Assembly: GCA_024760525.1 (NCBI GenBank)
Contig: CP060499.1
Location: forward strand, 2,232,001-2,296,000
Reading direction: 5' to 3'
DNA: 64,000 nucleotides
Origin: Nitrospira sp.
GTDB taxonomy: Bacteria; Nitrospirota; Nitrospiria; Nitrospirales; Nitrospiraceae
How positions within the stretch are numbered: position 1 is the stretch's first letter; every line of letters begins with the position of its first letter. This document shows positions 19,801 through 28,332 of the stretch, piece after piece. The notes below the pieces were generated by a model. That model had not been told where the DNA came from. It saw nothing but the letters and a program-made list of their open reading frames with translations, and ran no database searches. A program made the translations under genes and the position numbers.

Positions 19801-21755
19801 CTCTGAAAATTGTTGAGCATCCCTCGCCTGGTGACCATCGCTCCCTTCGGCACTCCGGTGGAGCCGGAGGTATAAATGACGTAGGCCAGATGTTCGGATT
19901 GCCCACGGTCTCCTGGATTCTCTTCACGACCGGCTCCATCGAGAATGTCTTCAATCGCCATAAGCCGGGGACGAGACGGTTCATCGATTGGCACGACCGC
20001 TTCTTGTAGGCGTGCGAGATAATCCTGTGATGTGAGCACGACCGGGGAACGGCTCAGCTTCAGAATCTGCGTGAGGCGCGACACAGGGTGATGCGGATCA
20101 AGTGGCAAATATGCCCCGCCTGCCTTGAAGACACCGACCATCATCATCAAGAGGTCGATACCGCGATCGTCGAGCAGCGCCACGATCGTATCGGGTCCCA
20201 CACCCGCTTCGGCCAATGCGTGCGCGACACGATTGGCCCGCCGATTCAGCTCACCATAGGTGGCGCTTTCGTCGAGGCACTGAACAGCCACGGCGTCCGG
20301 ATGACGTTCGACCTGCTTCTCGAACAGCCGCGGCAGGCTATCGGGCTCCTTCTCGCCGGAGACGTTTAGAACAGGATTCCATTCGGTCAGCAGTTGTTGC
20401 CGCTCGTCCTGTTTAAGCGGCAACAGATCGGCGAGCCGCGCAGTCGGCCGTTCAGCCATCGCTTCGAGCAGCGTCTTGAGATGCCGGATCATGCGGCCCG
20501 TCGTATCGGCGTCGAACAGCCGCTTGTCGTACGAAATCTTGAGTCCCAATTCGCGTCCCGGCCATCCCATGACGGTCAGCGGATAGTTCGTGTGAACCCG
20601 GTATTGCTCCTCCTCCGCTTTGAAAATGATCCGTCCCTCGCAGAGCTCCGGATCGACCGGCGCGTTCTCGAACACGAACAAGCTGTGGAACAACGCCTCT
20701 CCCCGCGGGACCTCACTCCATCGCTGCATCTGAACCAGCGGCGCATAGTCGTACTGGCGCACGCGCACGTTTTCCGCCAGCAGGTCCTTCAACCAATCCA
20801 TCAGGAGGCGGTCCGGCCGCATGGAGATTCGAAGCGGCAGCGTATTGATGAACAGGCCGAGGATCGACTCGACACCCGTCAATTCAGTAGGACGGCCGGC
20901 CACCGTCACGCCGAACAGAACCTCACGTTCGCTGCTGTAGTAGTTGAGCAATAGAGCCCAAGCCCCCTGGAAGAATGTGTTTACCGTCAGGCGATGGCGC
21001 TGGGCCAAGTCCGCCAATATCGCGGACGTTTCGGTGCTCAGATGCAGGCAGTGATCCGCCGCGTCCTCGTTCTGGTCGGCGAGGCCTTCGGGCAACCGGT
21101 CATAAGGTAGCGGCGTCGGCGTGGGGAAATTTTGAAGGTATCCGCGCCAGAAGGACTCCGCGGCATTGATGTCCTGTTTTTGCAACCACGCAATGTAGTC
21201 GCGATAGGGACGCGGTTTCTCGCGAGTGAGCCGCTCACCGCGCACCAGCGATCCGTAGTGGCCGAGGAAATCCATCAGGAGGAGCGAAATGCACCACTCA
21301 TCGAGCAGAATATGATGAAAACTGTGGACGAACTGGTAGCAATCGTCGGCCAACCGGATCAGCCACAGCCGCATGAGCGGTGCCTTGGCGAAATCGAATC
21401 CCTCACGGAGTTCGGCTTCCAATTCGGCGTCCAGCCGCGCGATCTGCTCGGAGCGAGTTTGGCCCCTCCAATCCAGCGACACGATCGGTGCATCCACCCG
21501 CTTGTGCACCGCTTGCAGCGGACGCTTTTGGCTCTTCCACACGAACGAGGTTCGAAGCACCGGATGCCGGTCGAGCACCATGTCCCACGCGCGCACGAAG
21601 GCCTCATGATTCAGGTCGCCCTCGAGCAGATAACGGTTCTGCATCAAATAAATCCCGGTGCCGGGATTCATGAGCGTGTGAAACAACATCCCCTCTTGCA
21701 TCGGGGAAAGGGGATAGATCGAGTCGATATGATCCGGTAATGCGGACTTCGCCAC
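13884..21755 (-). CDS. NRPS, C-A(Dab)-PCP-C-A(Dab-like)-PCP-E
   Basis: A protein of 2,623 residues that starts at a GTG 8 nt after the preceding NRPS stop. Order: C (HHILLDEWC near 152, Gly replaced by Glu); A (code D-I-W-E-L-T-A-D-D-K, Dab); PCP (GGHSLLA near 1025); LCL-type C (HHIVSDGWA near 1225); A (code D-I-W-E-L-T-V-D-D-K, one pocket residue different); PCP (GGDSIVSLQ near 2098); epimerisation domain (HHLAVDGVSW near 2288 and GFNYLGQFD close to the C terminus). It should add two diaminobutyrates and invert the second. It is the only protein here with a recognisable E domain. The Dab aminotransferase in the same operon supports the substrate call; the codes were read by eye and need software confirmation. 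Confidence 0.95.
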   Translation of the reverse strand: MAKSALPDHIDSIYPLSPMQEGMLFHTLMNPGTGIYLMQNRYLLEGDLNHEAFVRAWDMVLDRHPVLRTSFVWKSQKRPLQAVHKRVDAPIVSLDWRGQTRSEQIARLDAELEAELREGFDFAKAPLMRLWLIRLADDCYQFVHSFHHILLDEWCISLLLMDFLGHYGSLVRGERLTREKPRPYRDYIAWLQKQDINAAESFWRGYLQNFPTPTPLPYDRLPEGLADQNEDAADHCLHLSTETSAILADLAQRHRLTVNTFFQGAWALLLNYYSSEREVLFGVTVAGRPTELTGVESILGLFINTLPLRISMRPDRLLMDWLKDLLAENVRVRQYDYAPLVQMQRWSEVPRGEALFHSLFVFENAPVDPELCEGRIIFKAEEEQYRVHTNYPLTVMGWPGRELGLKISYDKRLFDADTTGRMIRHLKTLLEAMAERPTARLADLLPLKQDERQQLLTEWNPVLNVSGEKEPDSLPRLFEKQVERHPDAVAVQCLDESATYGELNRRANRVAHALAEAGVGPDTIVALLDDRGIDLLMMMVGVFKAGGAYLPLDPHHPVSRLTQILKLSRSPVVLTSQDYLARLQEAVVPIDEPSRPRLMAIEDILDGAGREENPGDRGQSEHLAYVIYTSGSTGVPKGAMVTRRGMLNNFQSKVSGLALGPSDIIAQTASQCFDISVWQFLTALTCGARTSIVLDETSRDPFHLLTHLERKGITILETVPALLQGLLEAASEAGSDAAPRLQNLRWVLPTGEALPPPVCRQWLARYPAIPLLNAYGPAECADDVAVHSILEPPSADTTHMPIGHPIERTRLHILNAWLEPVPPGVHGELYVAGVGVGRGYLQDPTRTAEVFLPDRFGSEAGARMYRTGDLARYRRDGAIEFVGRVDQQIKLRGFRIELGEIETHLLSSPLVREAAVLLHIDARGEKRLAAYLVGHEEESLSVPALRELLLSQLPEYMVPTAFVPLPALPRTPNGKIDRLALATLDLGDQFARSYTAPRTATEEILAGIWSEVLGVERVGVHDDFFELGGHSLLATQIMSRLRSTFHVELSLRTVFESTSVAALAAAVDRARKDGTAGQAPPLVPIARTGPFPASFAQQRLWFLAQLEPDSPFYNLPAGFRLRGRLDVDLLTAALNQVIARHEALRTVFQETDGQPAQVVLSSVTVEIPIVDLREIPEEKRTVELTKQSEAEAQRIFDLTRGPLVRARVWHVGEEEYVLLMTLHHIVSDGWAMDVLIRELVTYYQAGFSGQPAALAPLPIQYADYAVWQRDWMQGTVLEAQLAYWKDRLEDAPAALELPTDRPRPAVQTYRGACCEFTVPAELLQQITGFSRRHSLTLYMTLLTAFTALLHHYSGRTSILVGSPVANRLRIEVEELIGLFVNTLVLRTDIPDNPRWIDLLDRVRSEVLGAQTHQDLPFEHLVDALQPERNLSHSPLFQVMFTLQTPAEQSMETPGIRVDSMEIDPGTALFDLSLDVVVEPDRLSGSFEYNTDLFDECTVRRFADGFLEIVTSMITKPEGRVHDVPPLTECERRLQLIDWNNVPGPDLTADYVTRFAAQVERTPDSPAVVHRTRSWTYRELHRRAARTAASLAAGGVGPDSVVAVLGERSPELLAMILGVLEAGGAYLPLDPRHPQQRMTQIVELSRPLVLLVTREWEGRAADVLNDIPADRRPRVLIIEQVMEQDIDPATLRPIRAAGRLAYLIYTSGSTGTPKGVMVAQDGMLNNILYKLDSLEMTADDIVAQTASQCFDISVWQLLAALLCGARVQIVPDDVAHDPTALLYYLDDADITIVEPVPAVLQGLLTVDGSVPALTGIRWVLPTGEALPSALCRRWFARYPTIPLMNVYGPAECSDDVATHVMYSPPDDADRPLPIGRPVPGLRLYILNRHLSPVPVGTAGELCVGGVGVGRGYLRDPKRTAAAFVPDPFGPEAGARLYRTGDLARYRPDGTIEFIGRVDHQVKIRGYRIEPGEIEARLLEQRGVLEAVVIPREDQPGQRRLVAYVTPDGPEALDIQDVRRRLQDTLPDYMIPSSFVVLDTLPRSSNGKIDRRALPVPDLAGQVERSYTPPSTPAETALAKIWEEVLGLPQVGTQENFFELGGDSIVSLQVIARAKQVGLLLSPRQIFQHQTVAELAAVAGRETVVALEAEQGAVMGEAALTPIQCAFFELPLVNPHHWNQSVLLEAKEPLVESALETAVAALIAHHDALRLRFEQTDGGWRQSHAPIPRGPFVRRVNLAALSDSERRASFEAQATQWQGSLNISEGPLLHVVWFEMGEGSSDRLLIAVHHLAVDGVSWRILLEDLQTAYRQAVESRPIQLPLKTTSFRQWAERVRRYGETEVMKNPSSAVWLTVQGERSLVLPVDDPTGSDREAAAETLTVSMDERDTQALLRDVSAAYGTQINDALLTALAQTLGRWTGFNRVTIDLEGHGREDLFPELDVSRTVGWFTSVFPVTLNLTRSASPGEALKAVKEQVRRIPDRGIGYGIVRYVTKDGLDAAKALPVARVPVGFNYLGQFDAVATEESAFILSSESVGKEHDPHNQMEYELDINASVMNGRLEVIWTYSRERYRLETITSLAEAYLKDLQALIAHCLSADAGGYTPSDFPSVELEQDALDAILEQMN

Positions 21756-21763
21756 TACTTCAC

Positions 21764-24700
21764 CTATTTCAATTCTTCCAGCAGATTGCTCATGTCCTCG
21801 TCGGACAACTCGATGCCCACGAGCCCGTTGACGCCCGTCCCTTCCGCCTGCATCTCTTCTTCAACGGTCACCTCAGTCGGCACCGCTACCGCAGCAGCGG
21901 ATGCCACTGTCGGATACTCGAACAGTTGTTTGGGGGTCAGTTTCATGCCGCGCTGATGAGCGCGTGCCAATACTTGCAACGTATTGATCGAATCGCCGCC
22001 GAGTTCGAAGAAGTTGTCGCGCCGGCCCACGCGCGGCTGGCCGAGCACCTCGGCCCAGATCGCAGCCAGGACGCGCTCCGACTCCGTGACCGGCTCTTCA
22101 TAGGCCTGCGTCCGCGCCTGCAGATCCGGGACCGGCAACGCCTTGCGATCGACCTTGCCGTTGGGGGTCAGCGGCAGGGCGTCGAGCGCCACCACGACGC
22201 TTGGGACGAACGCATCCGGAAGCCGCTCCCCGACCCAGTGCCGGATCGCCTCCCCCACCACCTCGTGGCCCATTCGGGGCACCACATAGCCGACCAACCG
22301 CTTGGTCCCCGCCGCGGTGTCCTGCGCCACGACGACCGCCTCGTGCACCGCCGGATGTTGGAGCAGGCAGCTTTCGACCTCACCCAGTTCGATTCGTACT
22401 CCTCGAATCTTCACCTGATGGTCCAGCCGGCCCAGATACTCGATCGCGCCATCCGGCCCGTACCGCGCGAGATCTCCCGTCCGGTATACTCGCCGCCCCG
22501 GCTCGGTGCTGAACGCATCCGGCACGAACCGCTCCGCCGTCAGCGCCGGTCGCCGGTGATAGCCGCGGGCCACGTTCACACCGCCGATGTGTACTTCCCC
22601 CGGCACACCGATGGGGACCGGCTCGCCTCGATCATCCAAGATATAAATTTGTGTGTTGGCGATCGGCCGCCCGATCGGGACCGGATCGGCTGGAGCGGTC
22701 GGATCACACGACCACACCGTCACATCGATCGCCGCTTCCGTCGGCCCATAGAGATTGTGGAGCTCGACGCCCGGCAATCGCGCCCAACACTGCCGCTGAA
22801 CCGCCTCACCTAGCGCTTCCCCGCTGCAGACGATGCGCCGCAACGTGCCGGCACAGGCCTCCACACCCGGCGTCTCCAGAAACGCCTGCAGCATCGGCGG
22901 GACGAAGTGGATCGTCGTGATCTTCTGCGTGACAATCCTATCTTTGAGCCGCAATCCGTCCTTGTGTTCCTCCGGCAGAGCCAGCACTAACTCCGCGCCG
23001 GTCATCAAGGGCCAGAATAACTCCCACACCGACACGTCGAAGCTGAACGGCGTCTTCTGCAGCACACGGTCGGCAGGCGTCAGGCCGAAATAGTCCTGCA
23101 TCCACTGCAGCCGATTGAGGAGGCCGCCATGCGTGTTGCCCGCCCCTTTGGGACGCCCGGTGGAACCGGAGGTATAGATCGTGTAGACCAGCTGGTCCAG
23201 CCGCACCGGCGTTGGCGGACAATCCGTCGGTTCAGAGGCCTCCGTCGCAGCAGCGGACAGTTCGAGACACACCCCGGCGAACGGCGGCAATTTCCCCCGC
23301 AAAGCCGGTTGGATCAGCAGCACCGAGGGCGCTGCGTCGGCCAGCATGTACGCGATTCGATCTGCCGGATAACTTGGGTCGATCGGCACGTAGGCCCCAC
23401 CAGCCTGCATAATGCCCAGCAGGCCGATGATCATTTCCAGCGACCGTTCGGCGCAAAGGCCCACCAGCACATCGGGTCCGACTCCCTGCCGCCGTAGTTC
23501 GGTTGCCACCGCCGCGCTCCGGCGCCATAACTCCTCATAGCTCAACACCTGGTCGTCCAGCCGCACCGCCACAGCCTGCGGGGCACGCTGTACGCAACGG
23601 TAGATCAAGTCCGGCACGGTCGCGCCGGTCGGATACGCGCGTCGGGTTGCGTTCCACTCCGCCACCACCTGCCGCCGCTCCTCCGCCCCCATTACCCCAA
23701 TCGCCGACAGAGGTACGTCCGGCTGCGCAACCAGCTGGCCTAGTACCACGTCCAGATGCTCTGCGATACGTTGCACGCGTTCAGGAGAAAACCGCTTCTG
23801 CTGATAGGAGAGGAGAAAGGAGAGCGATTCGCCCGGCACGACGTTGATGGTCAATGGATAATTGGTCTGGCCTTCCAGATAGACATCGTGAGCCGTCAAA
23901 CCTGCGCCGCCGTCATCCAGGGTTTGATCGGTCGGATGGTTGTCAAAGACCAGGAGACTATCGAATAGCTGAGTGCCGCGTGGGATCTGACTCCAGTTCT
24001 GGATCTGCGCCAGGGAAGTATGCTCGTATTGGCGCAACTCGGCGTTCTGTTGCAGCAATCCTCGCGACCAATCCCGCAGCACGGCGTCCGGGGACACAGT
24101 GATCCGGAGCGGCAACGTGTTGATGAAGAGCCCGAGCATCGTCTCGACGCCCGGGACATCCGCAGAACGCCCCGACACCGTCGTGCCGAACAACACGTTT
24201 TCCTCGCCACAGTAGCGGCTCAGTAACAGTGCCCACGCTCCCTGTACCAACGTATTGACCGTGATGCGTTCTCTGGAGGCAACCTCATGAAGAGCGGATG
24301 TCCTGGCGGCAGAGATCGTCACCCGATGCATGCCGTATCCCGTATGCGACTGTGCGCTGTCCGGCGACCGATCAGTCGGAAGTGGCGTGGTTGAAGTGAT
24401 GCCCGCAAGGGTCTTGCGCCAGTACTGTTCCGCCGCCGTCTGGTTCTGAGAGACAATCCACTCGACATAGTTTCGATACGGTTGCGACTGCGGCTCGCCG
24501 GGACCCGGGCCGCCTTTGAAGAACGCATAGCAGGCAAACAGATCACCCAGAATGATGGGAAGGCACCAGCCGTCCAGCACGATGTGATGATGCGTCCAGA
24601 TCAGGTAGCGCGCGTCATCTGCCACCCGGATCAAGGCAAGACGCATTAGCGGCGGTCTTGTCAGGTCGAAGTCCGTCAGCCGATCGTTCCGGAGAAATTC

Positions 24701-27700
24701 CCGTAACCGTTCTGTCCGGTTGAATTCAGACGCGTCGCGCCAATCGAGCTCGATGATGGGCGGCGCCTCACCCGGCAACACCACCTGCACGGGCCTGTCG
24801 AGCGCCTGCCACACGAATGCGGTGCGGAACGGTGTCGAGCGCGCGATCACCATCCGCCATGCTTCGAGGAATGCGGCATGGTCTAGGTGGCCGCGAAGCA
24901 GGCAACTCAGCTGCTCGATGTAAACTCCTGACTGCGGTTCGTACAGGCTATGAAACAGCAGTCCTTGCTGCAACGGTGTGAGCGGGTAGACATCTTCGGT
25001 TGTGGGATACAATTTCCGCGCTGCTTCCATCAGTGCCGGATCTGTCGGTCTCTGAACCCGTACCCTGTGTTTCGGCTTCAAATCGAGTCCTTCGATCCTT
25101 CCGCCTGCGGCCTCCGCCAGTTCGGCGACCGTCTGATGTTGGAAGAGATGTCGCGGTGTGAGCGGCAGACCTTGTGCCTTGGCACGCGAGATAACTTGTA
25201 GACTAAGAATGGAATCCCCGCCCAATTCGAAGAAATTGTCGTGCACACCGACCCGCTCTAGCCCCAGCACCTCGGCCCAGACCGCCGCCAACTGCGCTTC
25301 AGTCGGCGTGCGGGCCGCAGTCCATTCCTTTGCCGCCGCATGGTCCGGCTCGGGCAGGGCCTGCCGGTCGATCTTGCCGTTGTCGTTGCGAGGCAGCGCC
25401 TGGAGCGTGACGATCGCAGAAGGGACCATCGGCTCCGGCAATTGCTCACGCAGCAGCCGGATCAACATCTCGGAATCGCATGCCGCACCGTCGTGCGGCA
25501 CCACATAGGCCGTTAATCGCTTTTGTCCCGGACGGTCCTGACGCACGACAGCCACCGCTTCGCGCACGTCCGGATGAGCCTGCAAGCGCAATTCGACTTC
25601 GCCCAATTCGATGCGCACGCCTCGGACTTTGACTTGCTGATCCCGTCGTCCGAGAAACTCCATCATCCCGTCCGGACGGTGCCGGACGCGATCGCCGGTT
25701 CGATAGAGCCGCGCGCCCGGATCAGTGGAAAAGGGATCCGGCACGAACGCTTCGGCCGTCCTGGCCGGATCGTGGAGATAGCCGCGGCCGACACCGGCTC
25801 CTGCTACGCACAGTTCGCCCGAGGCGCCGATCGGCATCGGTTCCAGCCAGCTGTCCACGACATAGCCACGTAGGTTAGCGATGGGCCTGCCGATCGGAGC
25901 ATGAGCGTAGGTTTCGTCCGGTGGAGTTGTGATCGTCGCCATGGCGACATCGTCGGCGCATTCGGCCGGTCCATAGGCGTTCATCAGGGGCACATGCCGG
26001 TATCGCTCGAACCATCGGCGGATTAACGCAGGCGGTAGCGCTTCTCCGGTAGGCAAGAGCCATCGGAGTCGAGTCAATGCCGGTGCGTCGGCTCCTGCCG
26101 TGACGGCACTGTCGAGCATGCCTTGCAGCAAAGCCGGGACTGTTTCGAGGACGGTCACTCCCTGTTCGGCGGCGTAGCGGAGCAGTGGCTCTGGATCGCG
26201 GGCGACTTCATCGGGCACGATGAGTGTACGGGCGCCGCAGAGGAGCGCCGCCGTGAGCTGCCACACTGAAATGTCGAACCCTTGAGAGGCGGTTTGTGCA
26301 ACGATGTCGGTCGGGTCAAGCTGGAGCATGGAGATCTTGCTGCGAAGATGATTGACCAGACCCCGTTCTGTCACCATCGCTCCCTTCGGGACACCGGTCG
26401 ATCCACTCGTGTAGATCACATAGGCCAACTTCGCGGACGGCCACGCTCCTCGCTCACTCAACAGAACCGGCTTTTCTGAAAGACAAGCCTCAACCGTGAG
26501 CATCACCGGACGCGCGGACTGTGGCAACTGAACGATCATGTCCTGGACCTTGGACTTCCAGGCCTCCGTCGTCAGCACCATCGAAGCCCGGCTCGCCTCA
26601 AGAATAGACATCCATCGTGACGGCGGATGCCCGGGATCGAGCGGCAAGTAGACTCCCCCGCACTTCCACAGGCCCACCATCATGGCCACATAGTCGATCC
26701 CACGTTCGCCGAGCACGGCGACGACGGTCTCGCAGCCGACACCGGCAATCGAAAGCGCGCGTGCAATCCGATCAGCGCGATTATTCAAATCTCTGTAGCT
26801 GAGTGTTTCCGCACCGCAAGAAACAGCCACGGCCTCCGGCGATCGTGCCGCCTGCGCCTCAAATAGACGGGCCACCTGATCGTCAGCAGAACCTGGAATC
26901 GAGGTGTCGTTCCAATCGACCAGAATCTTTCGACGTTCGGCCGCCGTCAGCATCGCGAGTTCGCCGAGCCGAGCCTGCGGATTGTCAACGATACTTTCCA
27001 GGAGCTGCTGCAGATGAGCAGCCATTCCGCCCACGGTTTCTCGATCGAAGAGATCCTCGTTGTACTCGAACGCGCAATCCAGCCCGGTCTTGTCTTCCGT
27101 CATATCGAGCGACAGATCGAATTTGGCGCCTCCCGCATCCAACTCCATCGCGCTGACCTCCAGCGAGGTCAGCGCCAGTGTCTTGGCCAGCGAAGTTTGC
27201 AGGGCAAACATCACCTGGAATAGCGGTGTATGGCTGAGCGCGCGGGCCGGCTGCAGCGCATCCACCAGTTGCTCGAACGGCAAATCTTGATGCGCCTGCG
27301 CGCCAAGAACCGTTTCCTGCACGCGCGTCAACAGGTCGGCGAACGGCGGATTGCCCGAGAGGTCGGCCCGCAGGACGAGCGTATTGGCGAAGAAGCCGAT
27401 CAACGACTCCGTCTCCCGCTTCGGCCGGTTCGCGACCGGCGTGCCAAGGCAAAAATCATCGAGGCCGCTATGCCGCATCAGAAATACCTGGAAGGCCGCG
27501 GCAAGGGTCATGAATAGCGTCGCGCCTTGCCGGCAGCTCAACGCATGCAGCCGATCGGTCAGGGTACGCGAGAGCGAAAAAGGAAAGCGTGCGCCACGAT
27601 CGCTCTGCACGGCCGGACGCGGACGATCCGTCGGCAGATCGAGTACCGGCAGTCGTCCCTTCAATTTCTCTTTCCAATAGGCCAGCCGCTCCTCGATCAC

Positions 27701-28321
27701 CGGTCCTTGCAGCCATCCGCGCTGCCAGGCCGCATAATCCGCATATTGAATCGGCAATGGAGGCAGTGGTGACGGCAGGCCCGCATCGAATGCCTCGTAG
27801 AGCGCCACGAATTCTCGCGCGAGAATCTGCGACGACCATCCGTCGCAGACGATATGGTGAAGCGTGAGGACCAACACGTGCTCCCGCGGCGCCAGTTTGA
27901 GCAGGCGCACCCGCATCAACGGACCGGTGCGGAGATCGAACGGCCGATTCGCGTCCGCTCGCGCGGCCTCGGCTGCCGAAGCCTCACGCCCTGACGGTGA
28001 CTCCATACTGAAATCCACTACCGGCAGATCCATCGGGCAGTCCTCGGCGATCACTTGAACCAACTCGCCGTCAACTTCATCAAAGGTCGTGCGGAGAACT
28101 TCATGCCGCCGGACGATTTCGTTGAGGCTCTCTGCCGTCGCCTCGCGGTTGAGCGGGCCTCGTAGCCGCACCGCCAGCGCCGTATTGTATGAGGCACTGT
28201 CAGGTTCCAGCTGGGAGAGAAACCACAATCGCTGCTGCGCGAAGCTCGCGGGAAACACGTCCACATTCGATTGAGGCCCGGCCGGCGCCGCCCCGCCCGT
28301 AATGAATGTGTCGGATTGCAT
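21764..28321 (-). CDS. NRPS, C-A(Dab)-PCP-C-A(Ser)-PCP
   Basis: About 2,185 residues. Order: LCL-type C (HHIVCDGWS near 160); A (code D-I-W-E-L-T-A-D-D-K, Dab); PCP (GGDSILSLQ near 1035); C (HHHIVLDGWC near 1250); A (FDVSVWELF, code D-V-W-H-V-S-L-I-D-K, serine); PCP (GGDSINTLQ near 2110) and an acidic C-terminal tail. The frame is also open from a TTG at 28336 that overlaps the hydroxylase stop. I prefer the ATG at 28321 because GGTGAG lies 5 nt upstream. This is the first of the four consecutive NRPS proteins, so its N-terminal C domain probably receives the chain from the polyketide synthase encoded upstream. Confidence 0.94.
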   Translation of the reverse strand: MQSDTFITGGAAPAGPQSNVDVFPASFAQQRLWFLSQLEPDSASYNTALAVRLRGPLNREATAESLNEIVRRHEVLRTTFDEVDGELVQVIAEDCPMDLPVVDFSMESPSGREASAAEAARADANRPFDLRTGPLMRVRLLKLAPREHVLVLTLHHIVCDGWSSQILAREFVALYEAFDAGLPSPLPPLPIQYADYAAWQRGWLQGPVIEERLAYWKEKLKGRLPVLDLPTDRPRPAVQSDRGARFPFSLSRTLTDRLHALSCRQGATLFMTLAAAFQVFLMRHSGLDDFCLGTPVANRPKRETESLIGFFANTLVLRADLSGNPPFADLLTRVQETVLGAQAHQDLPFEQLVDALQPARALSHTPLFQVMFALQTSLAKTLALTSLEVSAMELDAGGAKFDLSLDMTEDKTGLDCAFEYNEDLFDRETVGGMAAHLQQLLESIVDNPQARLGELAMLTAAERRKILVDWNDTSIPGSADDQVARLFEAQAARSPEAVAVSCGAETLSYRDLNNRADRIARALSIAGVGCETVVAVLGERGIDYVAMMVGLWKCGGVYLPLDPGHPPSRWMSILEASRASMVLTTEAWKSKVQDMIVQLPQSARPVMLTVEACLSEKPVLLSERGAWPSAKLAYVIYTSGSTGVPKGAMVTERGLVNHLRSKISMLQLDPTDIVAQTASQGFDISVWQLTAALLCGARTLIVPDEVARDPEPLLRYAAEQGVTVLETVPALLQGMLDSAVTAGADAPALTRLRWLLPTGEALPPALIRRWFERYRHVPLMNAYGPAECADDVAMATITTPPDETYAHAPIGRPIANLRGYVVDSWLEPMPIGASGELCVAGAGVGRGYLHDPARTAEAFVPDPFSTDPGARLYRTGDRVRHRPDGMMEFLGRRDQQVKVRGVRIELGEVELRLQAHPDVREAVAVVRQDRPGQKRLTAYVVPHDGAACDSEMLIRLLREQLPEPMVPSAIVTLQALPRNDNGKIDRQALPEPDHAAAKEWTAARTPTEAQLAAVWAEVLGLERVGVHDNFFELGGDSILSLQVISRAKAQGLPLTPRHLFQHQTVAELAEAAGGRIEGLDLKPKHRVRVQRPTDPALMEAARKLYPTTEDVYPLTPLQQGLLFHSLYEPQSGVYIEQLSCLLRGHLDHAAFLEAWRMVIARSTPFRTAFVWQALDRPVQVVLPGEAPPIIELDWRDASEFNRTERLREFLRNDRLTDFDLTRPPLMRLALIRVADDARYLIWTHHHIVLDGWCLPIILGDLFACYAFFKGGPGPGEPQSQPYRNYVEWIVSQNQTAAEQYWRKTLAGITSTTPLPTDRSPDSAQSHTGYGMHRVTISAARTSALHEVASRERITVNTLVQGAWALLLSRYCGEENVLFGTTVSGRSADVPGVETMLGLFINTLPLRITVSPDAVLRDWSRGLLQQNAELRQYEHTSLAQIQNWSQIPRGTQLFDSLLVFDNHPTDQTLDDGGAGLTAHDVYLEGQTNYPLTINVVPGESLSFLLSYQQKRFSPERVQRIAEHLDVVLGQLVAQPDVPLSAIGVMGAEERRQVVAEWNATRRAYPTGATVPDLIYRCVQRAPQAVAVRLDDQVLSYEELWRRSAAVATELRRQGVGPDVLVGLCAERSLEMIIGLLGIMQAGGAYVPIDPSYPADRIAYMLADAAPSVLLIQPALRGKLPPFAGVCLELSAAATEASEPTDCPPTPVRLDQLVYTIYTSGSTGRPKGAGNTHGGLLNRLQWMQDYFGLTPADRVLQKTPFSFDVSVWELFWPLMTGAELVLALPEEHKDGLRLKDRIVTQKITTIHFVPPMLQAFLETPGVEACAGTLRRIVCSGEALGEAVQRQCWARLPGVELHNLYGPTEAAIDVTVWSCDPTAPADPVPIGRPIANTQIYILDDRGEPVPIGVPGEVHIGGVNVARGYHRRPALTAERFVPDAFSTEPGRRVYRTGDLARYGPDGAIEYLGRLDHQVKIRGVRIELGEVESCLLQHPAVHEAVVVAQDTAAGTKRLVGYVVPRMGHEVVGEAIRHWVGERLPDAFVPSVVVALDALPLTPNGKVDRKALPVPDLQARTQAYEEPVTESERVLAAIWAEVLGQPRVGRRDNFFELGGDSINTLQVLARAHQRGMKLTPKQLFEYPTVASAAAVAVPTEVTVEEEMQAEGTGVNGLVGIELSDEDMSNLLEELK

Positions 28322-28332
28322 CGGTCTCACCG

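Noticed and set aside
13884..28321. Repeats between A domains as a recombination or repeat feature
   Set aside because: Similarity of Dab A domains is expected from duplication of NRPS modules; I could not show long identical DNA stretches by eye.
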